Assembly (NCBI RefSeq): GCF_005405085.1
Contig: NZ_BJDJ01000019.1
Location: 1-64,000 of the forward strand
DNA: 64,000 nt
Reading direction: 5' to 3'
Source: Lactiplantibacillus daowaiensis
GTDB taxonomy: Bacteria > Bacillota > Bacilli > Lactobacillales > Lactobacillaceae
The notes under the pieces were generated by a model. The model did not search any database, was not told the origin of the DNA, and was given only the letters and a program-made list of their open reading frames with translations. Positions 24,487-35,362 of the stretch are shown here, one piece after another; positions within the stretch are counted from its first letter, which is position 1; every line of letters begins with the position of its first letter. The position numbers and the translations under genes were made by a program.

Positions 24487-26624
24487 CCATTTGGTGTATT
24501 ATTTAACGTCCAAGTAATCACTGTTTTATACTGTCCGGGAACAGCATTAGCTTGCAGATTCATAAAAATACCACGCTTCGTATCCCATTGTTGATCAACA
24601 TCATGCTCATCGCGCTCACTAGTGGTTTGATGTTGCTTGATTAGCACATTGCCATTAGTCAATGGTTGATCTTGTTTGCCATCGTTAAATACCACGTCCC
24701 CAGCCAACTTCTGACCAGTATCAGTTTTAGGCGTGGTCGCTGCCGCCTGTAATTGCCACTGACTGCCTTTGCCGCGATCATCGCTCACAACCACGTTCCA
24801 GTCATCACGTCGGGCAACATGCTGCTTAGCCCGACCGTCAACAATCGCCGGTTTAAACGAGCTAGTTGCCGCAGCCGTTTTAATCATTAAGTGACCTGGT
24901 GCAACTTTCAAATTCGCTTGAACTTGATTGGTAGTCGTGCCATCTTTATCGGTCACAGTTAAGGTAAGCTTATTTTGGCCGACTTTTAAGTTCTGATTTG
25001 GCACCGTCAATTTAAACTGCCCCGTCTGTGGATTGACCCAAGTTAACTTATATTGCTGATTAGTGAGTTTTTTACCGTCTAATATCGCACTGACCGTATC
25101 AAACTGCGTCGAGTCCCATGCCGGTTGTGCATTATCACGATAAGCGATAGTCCCGGTTATTTCCGCATCGGCTTGCCGTTTTAAATCTAGCGATAGATTA
25201 TCCGTTGCAGGATTACCTAGTGAGAGGTTTAGCGCCCGACGTGGCATGACTTGATAAGCTGGTGTTATCATCTCAGCAATATAATTATCGCCGTTAAAAA
25301 TTTGGTTGACCACTGGCATATGATACGATTTAACATCATCATTTTCAGCATGACCAACTAGTGAAATCTGTATCACATTCTGTTGCGTCGACAGCGGCTG
25401 CTCAAGACGTAACCTTAAGTGGCCCGCTTTAATATCTTTTGCAGTAATCGTATCCTGTGTGTGCCCACCCATGAACTTAATATTACCAATATCCAACTTA
25501 AAATGTGGGTCTAGTGGCAGGTTCATCCAAATATTGGTCCAAGGCTGCGTGCCATTAGTATAGTTCAATTTATATTGATATTGAATCTTACGACCATCGA
25601 TGACTTTATCACCATCGATAATTGGTTTGTTCGTTTGTAAGTCGCGCACACTCATTTCCGCTTTAATATCCATTATATGCGGAACCGATTCAAAGATAAC
25701 TTTAGCATCTTCATAATTAGCGCCCGTTGCGCCGGTAAATCCCCAATAAACGCGATTATCAGTTGCATTTAATTTATTCAAGTCAACATCAGCGGTCTGA
25801 CTCCGAGCAATCGTCGTTGGCATCCCAGTATCTGGATCTTTATCATCAATTGTATAAGTCAACTGACCAATACGGGGCTTACCAACCGGTGCCCGCCACT
25901 TTAGCGATAAATGATGCCATTTGCCATCACTAAGCTTAATGTCATTAATCGGGTTTTGGTGAACCATCCCGTAATAGTGATTACCAAAAAGGCCAAAGAA
26001 AAAGCCATTAGTACCACGGTCCACGTAAGTATGCGTATCATCAGGATAATTAGCAGCGATATGTTGACCAGCTGGTTCACCTAGATCGAACGCATGCGCG
26101 TAACTTTTATCCTGATTAGAATAAGTATCAAATTCTAACGCCCAACTATTCCGAATCGCTGACGTCGCAATTCTATTCGGTTTACTATCACCTTGATCTT
26201 GTCCCCACACGCCCAGAGATTGTCCATCCGAAGCAATCGCAGCCACACCACGCGGGTCATTATGCAAAACGAGTGCCATCCCGTCACCAGCATCTTGACC
26301 GCGATCACCAAAATTAATCCACATTGAAGTTTCCAAGTCATGTGACAAATCCAAGCGAAATTCCGGCTTCGACCAAATCGCCCCTAATTGACTTCGATTA
26401 TTCGTCACATTGATCACATCTGGTTGACTACTAAATTTACCATTGCCTTTAATTAATTGCGCACTGTTTTCTTTTTTTAATTTTGGATCAAACGCTGGAA
26501 TCTTAAACACTTCACGTAAGCGCAATCCTGGCGGCGACTCTTCTGAGTCAACAGTTGCTGCACGTCCTGAAACACCTAGAAAGATAACAAACAATGCCAA
26601 TCCTAACCCAATTATTTTTTTCAA
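24480..26624 (-). CDS. Surface protein with L-type lectin and WxL domains
   Basis: A 714-aa exported protein. A signal peptide (KKIIGLGLALFVIFLGVSG) is followed by an L-type (legume-like) lectin domain at about 25-310, with WALEFDTYSN and DGKWHHLSLKW. Next come Ig-like beta regions with LNLSLGNP and a bacterial-Ig-like VGQNKLTLTVTDKDG. The C-terminal WxL domain has WQLQAAA and, at the end, YKTVITWTL. WxL domains attach proteins non-covalently to the wall. The start is probably a TTG at 26624 preceded by CAGG; the upstream ATG at 26687 would add a stretch unlike a signal. No other WxL, DUF916 or DUF3324 gene is next to it. Confidence 0.85.
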   Translation of the reverse strand: MKKIIGLGLALFVIFLGVSGRAATVDSEESPPGLRLREVFKIPAFDPKLKKENSAQLIKGNGKFSSQPDVINVTNNRSQLGAIWSKPEFRLDLSHDLETSMWINFGDRGQDAGDGMALVLHNDPRGVAAIASDGQSLGVWGQDQGDSKPNRIATSAIRNSWALEFDTYSNQDKSYAHAFDLGEPAGQHIAANYPDDTHTYVDRGTNGFFFGLFGNHYYGMVHQNPINDIKLSDGKWHHLSLKWRAPVGKPRIGQLTYTIDDKDPDTGMPTTIARSQTADVDLNKLNATDNRVYWGFTGATGANYEDAKVIFESVPHIMDIKAEMSVRDLQTNKPIIDGDKVIDGRKIQYQYKLNYTNGTQPWTNIWMNLPLDPHFKLDIGNIKFMGGHTQDTITAKDIKAGHLRLRLEQPLSTQQNVIQISLVGHAENDDVKSYHMPVVNQIFNGDNYIAEMITPAYQVMPRRALNLSLGNPATDNLSLDLKRQADAEITGTIAYRDNAQPAWDSTQFDTVSAILDGKKLTNQQYKLTWVNPQTGQFKLTVPNQNLKVGQNKLTLTVTDKDGTTTNQVQANLKVAPGHLMIKTAAATSSFKPAIVDGRAKQHVARRDDWNVVVSDDRGKGSQWQLQAAATTPKTDTGQKLAGDVVFNDGKQDQPLTNGNVLIKQHQTTSERDEHDVDQQWDTKRGIFMNLQANAVPGQYKTVITWTLNNTPNGD

Positions 26625-26745
26625 AATATTAACCTGCTTATAATAATTTATAGTCACAATTAATAAGTCTAATATAATTATAATCATAAGTAAACGTTTA
26701 ATTACTTACAAAGTATACCGGGTAAAGGTTGGCTTGACAAGGACA

Positions 26746-26782
26746 AATAAAAAGAACCAACGAGTCAACATCGTCGGTTCTT
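26746..26782 (-). terminator. Terminator of the pyrR-carA-carB-like operon
   Basis: Arms AAGAACC.ACGA / TCGT.GGTTCTT have one mismatch pair and are followed on the minus strand by TTTTTATTTG. Confidence 0.8.
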
Positions 26783-26787
26783 CAAGT

Positions 26788-29346
26788 TTAAAAATCGGTA
26801 CTTTCATTACCGGCATTTAATGCCGCTAACGCTTCACGCAACGTGGCACCATGGGCAATCACGGTACCCGTCGCATGACCGGGTTCGCCAGTAATTTCAT
26901 CCCCAAAAATCTGCAACTGATTATACGGGAACGTATTAGCTTGAACAAAAATCTTATTCAGTTTCGTTAAATCTGGATAATCATACATGACTTTTTCAAG
27001 TGGCTCGCCTAACTTAACATGTAACAACAAGCGCGTCACGCTCGAACCACTCGCTTTACTAATCAACGCCATCTTAGCTAAACTCATTGGTTCAACCGTC
27101 GCTAATCGTAGCGTCGCGTCAACAATCGTCAACCGAACCGTATAGACGCCCGGTGTCCCGTAGCTCAAGACCCGTTGCTTGATCTCAGCTTGTAAAGCCT
27201 CAATCGCTTGATTTTCCGCCTTATCCTGGATTGGAAAGACCGCGACTGACCCATGGACCCCAGTCCGTAAGTTATTCCCCGCAATGACTTCACTAATCCC
27301 AAAGATTGCGACATCATTGCCGTCAGAAATCACTTCTACCGCTGGTTGATCGTTAGTTTTAATCTGTTCTTTAGGCAAACTATTATCAATTTGAATCACA
27401 TGAAACCCCAGGTCAATCAATTTACGGCCTAAATGATAATCATGATAAGTCGTAAAGATGACACTCGGTTTTTCAATCGCTAAGACGTTTAAAATATCCG
27501 AAACTTGTTTAGGCTCCACATAACGTTTAGCAGCCAATTGCGGCGTCATCGCGACACTATTAGGGTTAGCATTAACTAGAATTGGTTGATAATCTGCCTT
27601 TTTTAAGTAAAACAATAATTGGGAGACCAAGTAATCATTCCCATGGTTCGTCCCGATACGATTAGCCCCACTACCGATTACTAACGCTTTCTTACCCGTT
27701 AATGGCTGACTTTCATTGTCGTATTCATACGTCGAATAGTACGTGTTCGTTTGCTCCGTGAATTCACCCGCCGTTGGTTCAATCTCTTTAAAGGTGGGAT
27801 GAATCTCATTTTCCAAAGCAAAATGGCTAACTTTGTCCGGTGTCGTCTGCCAAGCATCGGCCGCATCTTCATCGGTAAAGCCAAAGTACTTCGCACGACC
27901 CAAGGCATGCACATCAAATGGATGGTCCCGTAATGCTTTTTCAATCTCGATAATATGACTAAGTTTATAAAAGTAAAACGCATCGATTTTTGTTAGCTCG
28001 GCTAATTCATCAATTTGATAGCCACGATTTAACGCTTCCAAAAGCACTAACATCTGACCAGCTTGCGGATGGATCAATCGTTGAATCAATTCACCTTCCG
28101 AATACTGTTGCGGTTGATTGGCAATCACATGATACCGTGATTCATCCGTCGCCCGCATGCCTTTTAGTAGCGCTTCTTCAGTTGAACGGCCAATCCCCAG
28201 TACGGCCCCTGTTGATTCCATCACCGTATCCAATTGATGGCTAACCTTTTTCAAAACATTAAAGGGCCAAACCGGAATTCGACACACAATGTGGTCTAAA
28301 ACGGGTTCAATCAAAGCAGTTTGTTTACGGTAGTTACTAGGTAATTTGACTTCCGCCAAACTGACCCCGACCATCAAACTCGCTGAAATCGCCGCTAATG
28401 GATAACCAGTGGCACGCGCCGCTAAAGCCATGGCCCGGTCAAAGTACGGCGTCACTTTAATGACATAGTACTTCTGAGTCACTGGATCCAATGCAAATTG
28501 CACATGACAAGGACCAACAATACGCATGGCGCGCATGATCTTCAATGTCGCTTGTCGAAACTGTTGATATTCCTGATCAGTAATCGTTTGCGTCGGCGCA
28601 AAAACAATTGAATCAGCCGAATGAATGCCAACTGGATCAAAGTTTTCCATCCCAGCAATTAACAAGGCCGTGCCTTTGCAGTCACGTAGCCCGACGAATT
28701 CGATTTCTTTATAGCCAACAATACTTTGTTCGACAATACATTGCTTGGTTGCAGAGACTTTAAAGCCCATCTCTAGTGCTTGGGCTAAATCATCTTCGTC
28801 TTCACACAGTTGTCGACTGGCTTCAATCCGCGGGGCGACTGATTTCACGATCACGGGAAACCCCACATGACTGATAACTTGGTCAGCTTCAGCTTGACTC
28901 GCCACGACTTGTGACGCGATGACTGGTTGGCCTAGTGCTTTGAGTCGATTACTCATTAAGGCTGGATTAATGATCAAATCAATCATATCAGCATCCCACT
29001 GGAGTAACCGAACGTGATTATTTTTCAAGACATTATTGCGAATCAAGCCTTGAATCAAATTGACCCGTTGAATCCCACCCAGAGACGGAATCAAGCCATC
29101 TGGCTGTTCGTCCGCAATAATCTTCGAGAGTGAGCCAACTGTTAGTGGTTCCAAATAAACTTTATCTGCAAAATTATTTTCAGCGGCTACCGAAAAGGGA
29201 TTGTTATCAACAAAGATAACGGCGATGCCTAACTTACGAATCGCACTCCCAATCTGGGTCACTGCAGCGTCATGTTGCCCTTCACGGCCAATATCGTTGT
29301 GACCAGCACCGATGATTAAAACTTTTTGTAAGGCTTGATTGTTCAC
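26788..29346 (-). CDS. Degenerate carbamoyl-phosphate synthase large subunit paralogue
   Basis: An 852-aa CarB-like protein, about 200 residues shorter than normal CarB. The first pre-ATP and ATP-grasp domains (about 1-400) are present, but the ATP and metal motif E-x-N-P-R is VIKVTPYF (Lys297, Thr299, Tyr301), and the glycine loop is VKSVAPRIEAS. The oligomerisation region (about 400-540) is recognisable. The second half keeps a pre-ATP domain (IGSGANRIG) but lacks the N-terminal half of its ATP-grasp domain, and its E-x-N-P-R equivalent reads TVEPMSLAK. The C-terminal allosteric (MGS-like) domain is absent. Carbamoyl phosphate synthesis looks impossible. The frame is nevertheless intact, and its start overlaps the carA-like stop. 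Confidence 0.88.
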   Translation of the reverse strand: MNNQALQKVLIIGAGHNDIGREGQHDAAVTQIGSAIRKLGIAVIFVDNNPFSVAAENNFADKVYLEPLTVGSLSKIIADEQPDGLIPSLGGIQRVNLIQGLIRNNVLKNNHVRLLQWDADMIDLIINPALMSNRLKALGQPVIASQVVASQAEADQVISHVGFPVIVKSVAPRIEASRQLCEDEDDLAQALEMGFKVSATKQCIVEQSIVGYKEIEFVGLRDCKGTALLIAGMENFDPVGIHSADSIVFAPTQTITDQEYQQFRQATLKIMRAMRIVGPCHVQFALDPVTQKYYVIKVTPYFDRAMALAARATGYPLAAISASLMVGVSLAEVKLPSNYRKQTALIEPVLDHIVCRIPVWPFNVLKKVSHQLDTVMESTGAVLGIGRSTEEALLKGMRATDESRYHVIANQPQQYSEGELIQRLIHPQAGQMLVLLEALNRGYQIDELAELTKIDAFYFYKLSHIIEIEKALRDHPFDVHALGRAKYFGFTDEDAADAWQTTPDKVSHFALENEIHPTFKEIEPTAGEFTEQTNTYYSTYEYDNESQPLTGKKALVIGSGANRIGTNHGNDYLVSQLLFYLKKADYQPILVNANPNSVAMTPQLAAKRYVEPKQVSDILNVLAIEKPSVIFTTYHDYHLGRKLIDLGFHVIQIDNSLPKEQIKTNDQPAVEVISDGNDVAIFGISEVIAGNNLRTGVHGSVAVFPIQDKAENQAIEALQAEIKQRVLSYGTPGVYTVRLTIVDATLRLATVEPMSLAKMALISKASGSSVTRLLLHVKLGEPLEKVMYDYPDLTKLNKIFVQANTFPYNQLQIFGDEITGEPGHATGTVIAHGATLREALAALNAGNESTDF

Positions 29347-30425
29347 CAGATTGGCCCCCTTGCTTGTTGCATTGATTCCACAAACTCATCAAAGATATCT
29401 AACGCATCAGTTGGACCCGGTGCACCATCTGGGAAGAATTGGACTGAAAAGGCCGGAAAATCACGATAACGCAACCCTTGAATCGTCCCATCGATTAAAT
29501 CGACAAAAGTGGTAATCAACTTATTCCGGTCAATCGTATCTGGATCGACCGCAAAGCCTTGACCTTGTGACGCATAAATAATCTGGTTAGTAATGACTTC
29601 ACGAATCGGATGGTTGGCACCGTGATGCTCTGGCGACAACTTCATAATTTGCGCGCCATTAGCCATCGCAAATAACTCATGCCCTAGACCAATGGCAAAT
29701 AATGGAATCCGATTTTGAATATTTTGAATCATGGTTAAAACACTGTCCGGTAAGTCTTGTGGCTTACCAGGTCCAGTTGATAACACGACCCCATCCGGAT
29801 CTAAATTAATGATTTCTTCAGTCGTTGCCGTGTACGGCAAGACCGTGACGTTGCAAGCGCGTTTACTAAGTTCACGCAAAATACCATGTTTAAGGCCAAA
29901 GTCAACCACAACCACGTTTAATCCAGTCCCAGGATTGGGAAATGGTTTAGGCGTTGCCACTGCAGCAACTTGTTGGTTGGTCAATACGGTTGCACCTAAT
30001 TGATCAAACGCATGCGCATCGGCGACATCCACGATACTGGCCTTCATTGGCCCACTAGCCCGCAAATTCTTTGCCAAGTGCCGCGTATCAATATGACTGA
30101 TGCCAGGAATGTTTTGTTGCTTCAAATACTGGTCGAGCGACCAACGACGTTGCCGGTTGGTTGAAATACTAGCGACATCGCGCACGACCACCCCTTTTAC
30201 CGTTGGTAGAATCGATTCATAACTGTCATGGTTAATCCCATAACTACCAATCGTTGGCTGGGTAAAGGCAATAATTTGATTATGATAAATTTGATTTGTA
30301 ATAATTTCTTGATAGCCCGTCATGCTGGTGTTAAAAACGATCTCCCCAGTTGACACTGCGGGCGAACCGAATCCTTCACCGAGGTAGGCACTGCCGTCTT
30401 CAAGAATCAAATAGCGGTCTGCCAT
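29343..30425 (-). CDS. Carbamoyl-phosphate synthase small subunit paralogue lacking glutaminase residues
   Basis: A 360-aa CarA-like protein of normal length with both the CPSase_sm N-terminal domain (FNTSMTGYQEIITN) and the class I amidotransferase domain (170-350). The nucleophile Cys of GICLGHQ is Gly246 (AIGLGHE). The catalytic His and Glu of QFHPE are Phe331 and Asp333 (QFFPD). SQNHG is SQGQG. Glutamine hydrolysis is therefore not expected. The gene lies between pyrR and the carB-like gene, with a 4-base overlap to the latter. The maintained length argues for selection on a non-catalytic role. Confidence 0.9.
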   Translation of the reverse strand: MADRYLILEDGSAYLGEGFGSPAVSTGEIVFNTSMTGYQEIITNQIYHNQIIAFTQPTIGSYGINHDSYESILPTVKGVVVRDVASISTNRQRRWSLDQYLKQQNIPGISHIDTRHLAKNLRASGPMKASIVDVADAHAFDQLGATVLTNQQVAAVATPKPFPNPGTGLNVVVVDFGLKHGILRELSKRACNVTVLPYTATTEEIINLDPDGVVLSTGPGKPQDLPDSVLTMIQNIQNRIPLFAIGLGHELFAMANGAQIMKLSPEHHGANHPIREVITNQIIYASQGQGFAVDPDTIDRNKLITTFVDLIDGTIQGLRYRDFPAFSVQFFPDGAPGPTDALDIFDEFVESMQQARGPIW

Positions 30426-30457
30426 GTCGATCCCTTCTCACTTTTTGACATAAAAAA

Positions 30458-31139
<682 letters not shown>

Positions 31140-31153
31140 TCATTACTGTTAGA

Positions 31154-32077
31154 TTAATGATTCAAATCACTTTTGTCAAGCTTCGTCAACGTAGCTTTAA
31201 AGATTGGCGGTAACGGCGCTTCAAACTGCATCATTTCACCAGTTACCGGATGTTTAAATCCCAATAACCGCGCATGTAAAAATTGACCATGCCCTTTAAT
31301 GGTTTTCTTAGGCCCATACAACGGATCACCAACAAGCGGATGCCCAATTGATTGCAAGTGGACTCGAATTTGATGTGTTCGGCCAGTTTCCAAGCGACAA
31401 CTAATCAACGTGTAGTGTTGATAGCGTTTCAATACCTTGAAATGCGTAACAGCTGGACGCCCATCACGCACAATCGCTTGTTTCTTACGATCTTTAGGTG
31501 AACGACCTAACGGGGCATTAATGGTACCAGTCTCTTCTTTAATGACTCCATGCACCAAAGCGACATATTCACGCAAATTCGTCTTTGCCTTTAATTGTGC
31601 CGCTAGTGATTGATGCGCATGATCATTTTTAGCAACCATCAATAAACCAGAAGTATCCTTATCAATGCGATGCACGATACCAGGCCGAAACTCACCATTG
31701 ATCGTGGATAATGGGCTGTGGTATAACAACGCGTTAACTAGGGTATGATCTGGATGGCCAGGTGCTGGATGCACGACCATCCCTTGTGGCTTGTTGACGA
31801 CAATCACATCATCATCTTCATAAACGATATCCAACGGTATATTTTCTGGAACCAATTCAGTCGTTTGAACCGTTTGTGCCGCCACTTCAATCACATCGGC
31901 CGATTTAACTTTATATTTACTAGGCTGTAAATTACCATTAACAGTAACTTGTTCAGTTTTAATTAATTTATCAACTTGTGACCGGGTCCAAATCGTTTGT
32001 AGCCCAGCGAGTACTTTATCGAGCCGACCAGTTTGATCAGTCACTGTAAAGGTTTGTGCAGCTGTTGCTCCTGCCAA
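31154..32077 (-). CDS. rluD: RluD-type 23S rRNA pseudouridine synthase
   Basis: A 307-aa protein with an N-terminal S4 RNA-binding domain (about 10-80, TRSQVDKLIKTEQVTVNG) and an RluA/RluD catalytic domain. GIVHRIDKDTSGLLMVAKN carries the catalytic Asp, and RLETGRTHQIRVHLQ follows. It converts uridines in ribosomal RNA to pseudouridine. The start is uncertain: TTG at 32077 has AGAGG eight bases before it, while GTG at 32086 does not. It lies just downstream of lspA, the common lspA-rluD arrangement of Firmicutes. Confidence 0.9.
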   Translation of the reverse strand: MAGATAAQTFTVTDQTGRLDKVLAGLQTIWTRSQVDKLIKTEQVTVNGNLQPSKYKVKSADVIEVAAQTVQTTELVPENIPLDIVYEDDDVIVVNKPQGMVVHPAPGHPDHTLVNALLYHSPLSTINGEFRPGIVHRIDKDTSGLLMVAKNDHAHQSLAAQLKAKTNLREYVALVHGVIKEETGTINAPLGRSPKDRKKQAIVRDGRPAVTHFKVLKRYQHYTLISCRLETGRTHQIRVHLQSIGHPLVGDPLYGPKKTIKGHGQFLHARLLGFKHPVTGEMMQFEAPLPPIFKATLTKLDKSDLNH

Positions 32078-32101
32078 ATTAGTCACCTCTTTAAATCAAA
32101 T

Positions 32102-32551
32102 TTATTTATCAAAAGTATCATCACGTAAAACAGCGATCAGGACTAAAATAACCCCGACTGTTAAACATGTATCTGCAAAATTAAAAATTGGGAAATTAAT
32201 AAAATCGAGTTGGAACATATCGACAACATAGCCGATTCGAACGCGATCAATAAAGTTTCCTAAAGTGCCGGCAATCATAAAAACAATGCCGAGTTCATAC
32301 AATCGGTGCTCGCGTAACCGCCATAGCAAATACACCATGACACCAAGGGCGACCACTGAGATTAAATAAAAGAACGCCATCTTCCCTTGCAAGATGCTCC
32401 AAGCAGCCCCATTATTATGCAAATTTGTTAATGACAATAAGCCTGGTACCACCGTTTGGGTCGCACCTAGGGCAATATGATTAACAACTGCCGATTTGAT
32501 TAATTGGTCACCGACGACCAAGACAAACATTAAACACCAATAAATCCACAT
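32102..32551 (-). CDS. lspA: Lipoprotein signal peptidase
   Basis: A 149-aa membrane aspartic protease with four helices. TNLHNNGAAWSI, GTLGNFIDR and FNFADTCLTVGV carry the conserved Asn and the two catalytic Asp residues. It cleaves prolipoproteins before the diacylglyceryl-Cys, such as the DUF915 hydrolase in this window. It is the first gene of the lspA-rluD-pyrR-carA-carB-like unit, with an extended -10 (TGGTATAAT) 36 bases before the start. Confidence 0.95.
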   Translation of the reverse strand: MWIYWCLMFVLVVGDQLIKSAVVNHIALGATQTVVPGLLSLTNLHNNGAAWSILQGKMAFFYLISVVALGVMVYLLWRLREHRLYELGIVFMIAGTLGNFIDRVRIGYVVDMFQLDFINFPIFNFADTCLTVGVILVLIAVLRDDTFDK

Positions 32552-32584
32552 TTTCTGCTCCTCACAATCCGCTAAACTTGTTTA

Positions 32585-32593
32585 ATTATACCA
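32585..32593 (-). promoter_or_regulatory. Extended -10 promoter of lspA
   Basis: TGGTATAAT on the minus strand; no clear -35, as is usual for extended -10 promoters. Confidence 0.5.
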
Positions 32594-32757
32594 AAATAAT
32601 CTCAGCCTGTGAGGATGCTAAACCGGAATCTACGGATTAATTTGCACCTTTTCAGCACCATACTCGCCTGAATCAATAAACTAACCTTATCACGCTCTGC
32701 CGAACAAATGTTCTGATTTACATAAAAAACATAATCTTTACATCCATTTAACCGACA

Positions 32758-32793
32758 GTAAAAAAGCCGATGCACACGCACATCGACTTTCGT
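32758..32793 (-). terminator. Terminator of the formate-THF ligase gene
   Basis: Minus strand arms GTCGATG / CATCGGC are followed by TTTTTT. Confidence 0.8.
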
Positions 32794-32804
32794 TTAACTT
32801 TGAC

Positions 32805-34460
32805 TTAGAATAACCCTGAAATTTGACCATCATCGGTAATATCCATATCCAAGGCAGCCGGATGTTTTGGCAAGCCTGGCATGGTTAACACGTTACCGGT
32901 CAACGCGACGATAAAGCCGGCACCCAACTTCGGCACTAACTCACGCACATTGATCGTAAAATCAGTTGGTGCGCCCAACAACTTGGGATTATCACTTAAT
33001 GAATATTGCGTCTTAGCCATGCAGACGGGTAGGTTCCCCCAGCCACGCTTCGCAAAGGCTTTTAATTGACGCTTGGCCTTACCAGAATATTCAACATTAG
33101 CGCCACCATAAGTCTTCGTCACGATGGCCATGATTTTGCTTTCAAGATCATCAGTTGCTGCATACAACGGCTTAAAGTCACTTGGTTGATCAGCTAAGGT
33201 CACGACGGCTTGAGCCAAATCAGTCGCCCCAGCACCACCTTGACCCCAAACATCGGCCAAAATAGCGTCAACACCAAAATCGGCACAGTAATCTTTAACC
33301 GCTTGGATTTCGGCCGGCGTATCAGCGGTAAATTCATTAATGGCAACCACCACTGGTACACCATAGCGTTGCATCGCCTTAATATGGTGCCCTAAATTAG
33401 CAGCCCCACGCTTCAAAGCAGCGACATCTTCTTGGCCCAAATCAGCTAAGGCAACGCCACCATGCATCTTCATGGCCCGAATCGTTGCCACGATCACAAC
33501 GGCATTGGGGGCTTGACCCACCGCGGGAACATTAATGTCCATGAACTTTTCGCCACCTAAGTCAGCCCCAAAACCAGCTTCAGTCACCGTATAGTCCGCC
33601 AAGTTCAAGCCAGCTTGCGTTGCCAGCACACTGTTACACCCATGCGCAATGTTCGCAAATGGGCCACCATGAACTAAAGCGGGGGTATGGGCTAAAGTTT
33701 GCACCAAGTTAGGCCGTAATGCATCCTTTAGTAATAACGTAATCGCACCACCGACTTTTAAGTCAGCGACAGTAACTGGTTGTCGATCATGCGTGTAACC
33801 AATCACGATTTTATTGATTCGCCGCTTTAAGTCAGCGATATCTTCAGATAAACATAAAATTGCCATCAATTCACTGGCAACCGTAATATCAAAACCATCT
33901 TCACGCGGAACGCCTGAAGTTGGCCCGCCTAAACCAATCAGCGTATGGCGCAAGGCACGGTCATTAATATCCAGTGCCCGCTTCCATTGAATCCGGCGTT
34001 GGTCGATGCCTAATTCATTGCCTTGTTGAATATGATTATCAATCAAGGCTGCTAACGTGTTATTGGCCGCAGTCAAGGCATGCATGTCACCAGTAAAATG
34101 CAAGTTGATATCTTCCATTGGGATGACTTGTGAATAGCCGCCACCAGTTGCGCCACCCTTCATCCCCATCACTGGGCCTAACGAAGGTTCACGTAATGCA
34201 ATCATCGTTGATTTGCCAATCTTGGTTAAGGCATCGCCTAAACCAATCGTAACCGTCGATTTACCTTCACCGGCTGGGGTGGGGTTAATCGATGTTACCA
34301 AGATCAATTTACGCTTCGTATCCTTAACCGGTAGCGGTAATTTTAGCTTAGCCTTCGCGCTACCGTATTGATCGATTTGATCGGCAGTCAAACCGGCTTT
34401 AGCCGCAATTGCCGTAATGGGTTCTGGTGTAACTTGTTGTGCAATCTCAATGTCCTTCAT
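32805..34460 (-). CDS. fhs: Formate-tetrahydrofolate ligase
   Basis: A 551-aa full-length enzyme that makes 10-formyl-THF from formate, THF and ATP for purine and fMet synthesis. The P-loop is [40 protein letters not shown] and [18 protein letters not shown] are family signatures. The gene is monocistronic with its own promoter and terminator. The ATG at 34460 has a GAAGGGA site upstream. Confidence 0.95.
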   Translation of the reverse strand: MKDIEIAQQVTPEPITAIAAKAGLTADQIDQYGSAKAKLKLPLPVKDTKRKLILVTSINPTPAGEGKSTVTIGLGDALTKIGKSTMIALREPSLGPVMGMKGGATGGGYSQVIPMEDINLHFTGDMHALTAANNTLAALIDNHIQQGNELGIDQRRIQWKRALDINDRALRHTLIGLGGPTSGVPREDGFDITVASELMAILCLSEDIADLKRRINKIVIGYTHDRQPVTVADLKVGGAITLLLKDALRPNLVQTLAHTPALVHGGPFANIAHGCNSVLATQAGLNLADYTVTEAGFGADLGGEKFMDINVPAVGQAPNAVVIVATIRAMKMHGGVALADLGQEDVAALKRGAANLGHHIKAMQRYGVPVVVAINEFTADTPAEIQAVKDYCADFGVDAILADVWGQGGAGATDLAQAVVTLADQPSDFKPLYAATDDLESKIMAIVTKTYGGANVEYSGKAKRQLKAFAKRGWGNLPVCMAKTQYSLSDNPKLLGAPTDFTINVRELVPKLGAGFIVALTGNVLTMPGLPKHPAALDMDITDDGQISGLF

Positions 34461-34491
34461 GCAATTCCGTCCCTTCTAATGTTGTAAATTC

Positions 34492-34520
34492 ATTATAACC
34501 GTTCTATAACAAAATGTGAA
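34492..34520 (-). promoter_or_regulatory. Promoter of the formate-THF ligase gene
   Basis: TTCACA and TATAAT on the minus strand with a 17-base spacer, 32 bases before the start codon. Confidence 0.7.
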
Positions 34521-34561
34521 CGATTCTTTCTTCTCTCAGCCATAAAGTTCGGATATTTAGT

Positions 34562-34942
34562 TTATTTAGCCAATTCAATTAATTTATTTCGACTCTTCTT
34601 CGTCATTAAAAAGCGATACTGATTGTGATCAATTTGAACCTCAACCCCACCACGAATAGCGGTAATCCGTTCTAACTGATCACGTGGAATCACCAGCCAT
34701 GATCGATTGAAGACCGAACTAAAAATCATCAAATTGCGATCAATCGACACCCGCCGGGCCGTAATTTGAACCGCCACTAAAACAATAAAGAGCAAGCCGA
34801 TTAAGACAAATTGCCATTTAAACGTCAAGACTTCGAGCCACCAAATAATGCCAATCATTAAAACTAGTAAAGTCCACGACCAAACCGTTAGACTTGATAA
34901 GAGATTTGGTTGATACTTAAAGGTATGTTTAGAGTTACTCAC
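34562..34942 (-). CDS. ebsA: EbsA family membrane protein
   Basis: A 126-aa protein. Two hydrophobic helices (about 20-60) are followed by a PH-like domain (RRVSIDRNLMIFSSVFNRSWLVI...). It matches the EbsA family first described in Enterococcus near RNase H-like EbsB; here too an RNase H gene is divergent. The start is a GTG with AAAGGA at a somewhat long distance. The molecular function is not established. Confidence 0.75.
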   Translation of the reverse strand: MSNSKHTFKYQPNLLSSLTVWSWTLLVLMIGIIWWLEVLTFKWQFVLIGLLFIVLVAVQITARRVSIDRNLMIFSSVFNRSWLVIPRDQLERITAIRGGVEVQIDHNQYRFLMTKKSRNKLIELAK

Positions 34943-34975
34943 GTGACAAAATTCCTTTCAAATGGAGCGATTAAC

Positions 34976-35362
34976 ATGCAATTATATACCGATGCTGCGA
35001 CCAGTCCAGACACCCAACACAGTGCTGCCGGGATATTACTTATCGAAGACGGTCAACAACACCAATCAAAACAACGTTTACCAATCAGTGACAATCACAC
35101 CGCAGAATTTCTAGCCGCCATTGCCGGTTTTAAAACATTATTAGACGAATACGGGCCTGATCAGTCAGTATTCTTTTATACTGACAGTAAAATCGTCGCT
35201 GAAAGTGTTAGTAAAGCTTACAGCAAAACCTTTGCGGTTGAATTACAAACGTTACTACATTTACAAGACCAATGCCAAGTGGTGATCACCCAGTGGATTC
35301 CAGAAAGTCAAAACCACGGTGCCCATCAATTAGCACAGCAAGGCTTACATTTACAAGCTTAG
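34976..35362 (+). CDS. RNase HI family protein
   Basis: A 128-aa RNase H fold protein. LYTDAATS carries the first metal-binding Asp, HTAEFLAAI the Glu, and FFYTDSKIV the second Asp. A late NHGAHQLAQQ stands where the fourth acidic residue and His would be, though the fourth Asp is not obvious. It cleaves RNA in RNA:DNA hybrids if active. The ATG at 34976 has GGAG upstream; an earlier in-frame start overlaps ebsA. It overlaps the convergent oxidoreductase gene by 4 bases. Confidence 0.82.
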   Translation: MQLYTDAATSPDTQHSAAGILLIEDGQQHQSKQRLPISDNHTAEFLAAIAGFKTLLDEYGPDQSVFFYTDSKIVAESVSKAYSKTFAVELQTLLHLQDQCQVVITQWIPESQNHGAHQLAQQGLHLQA

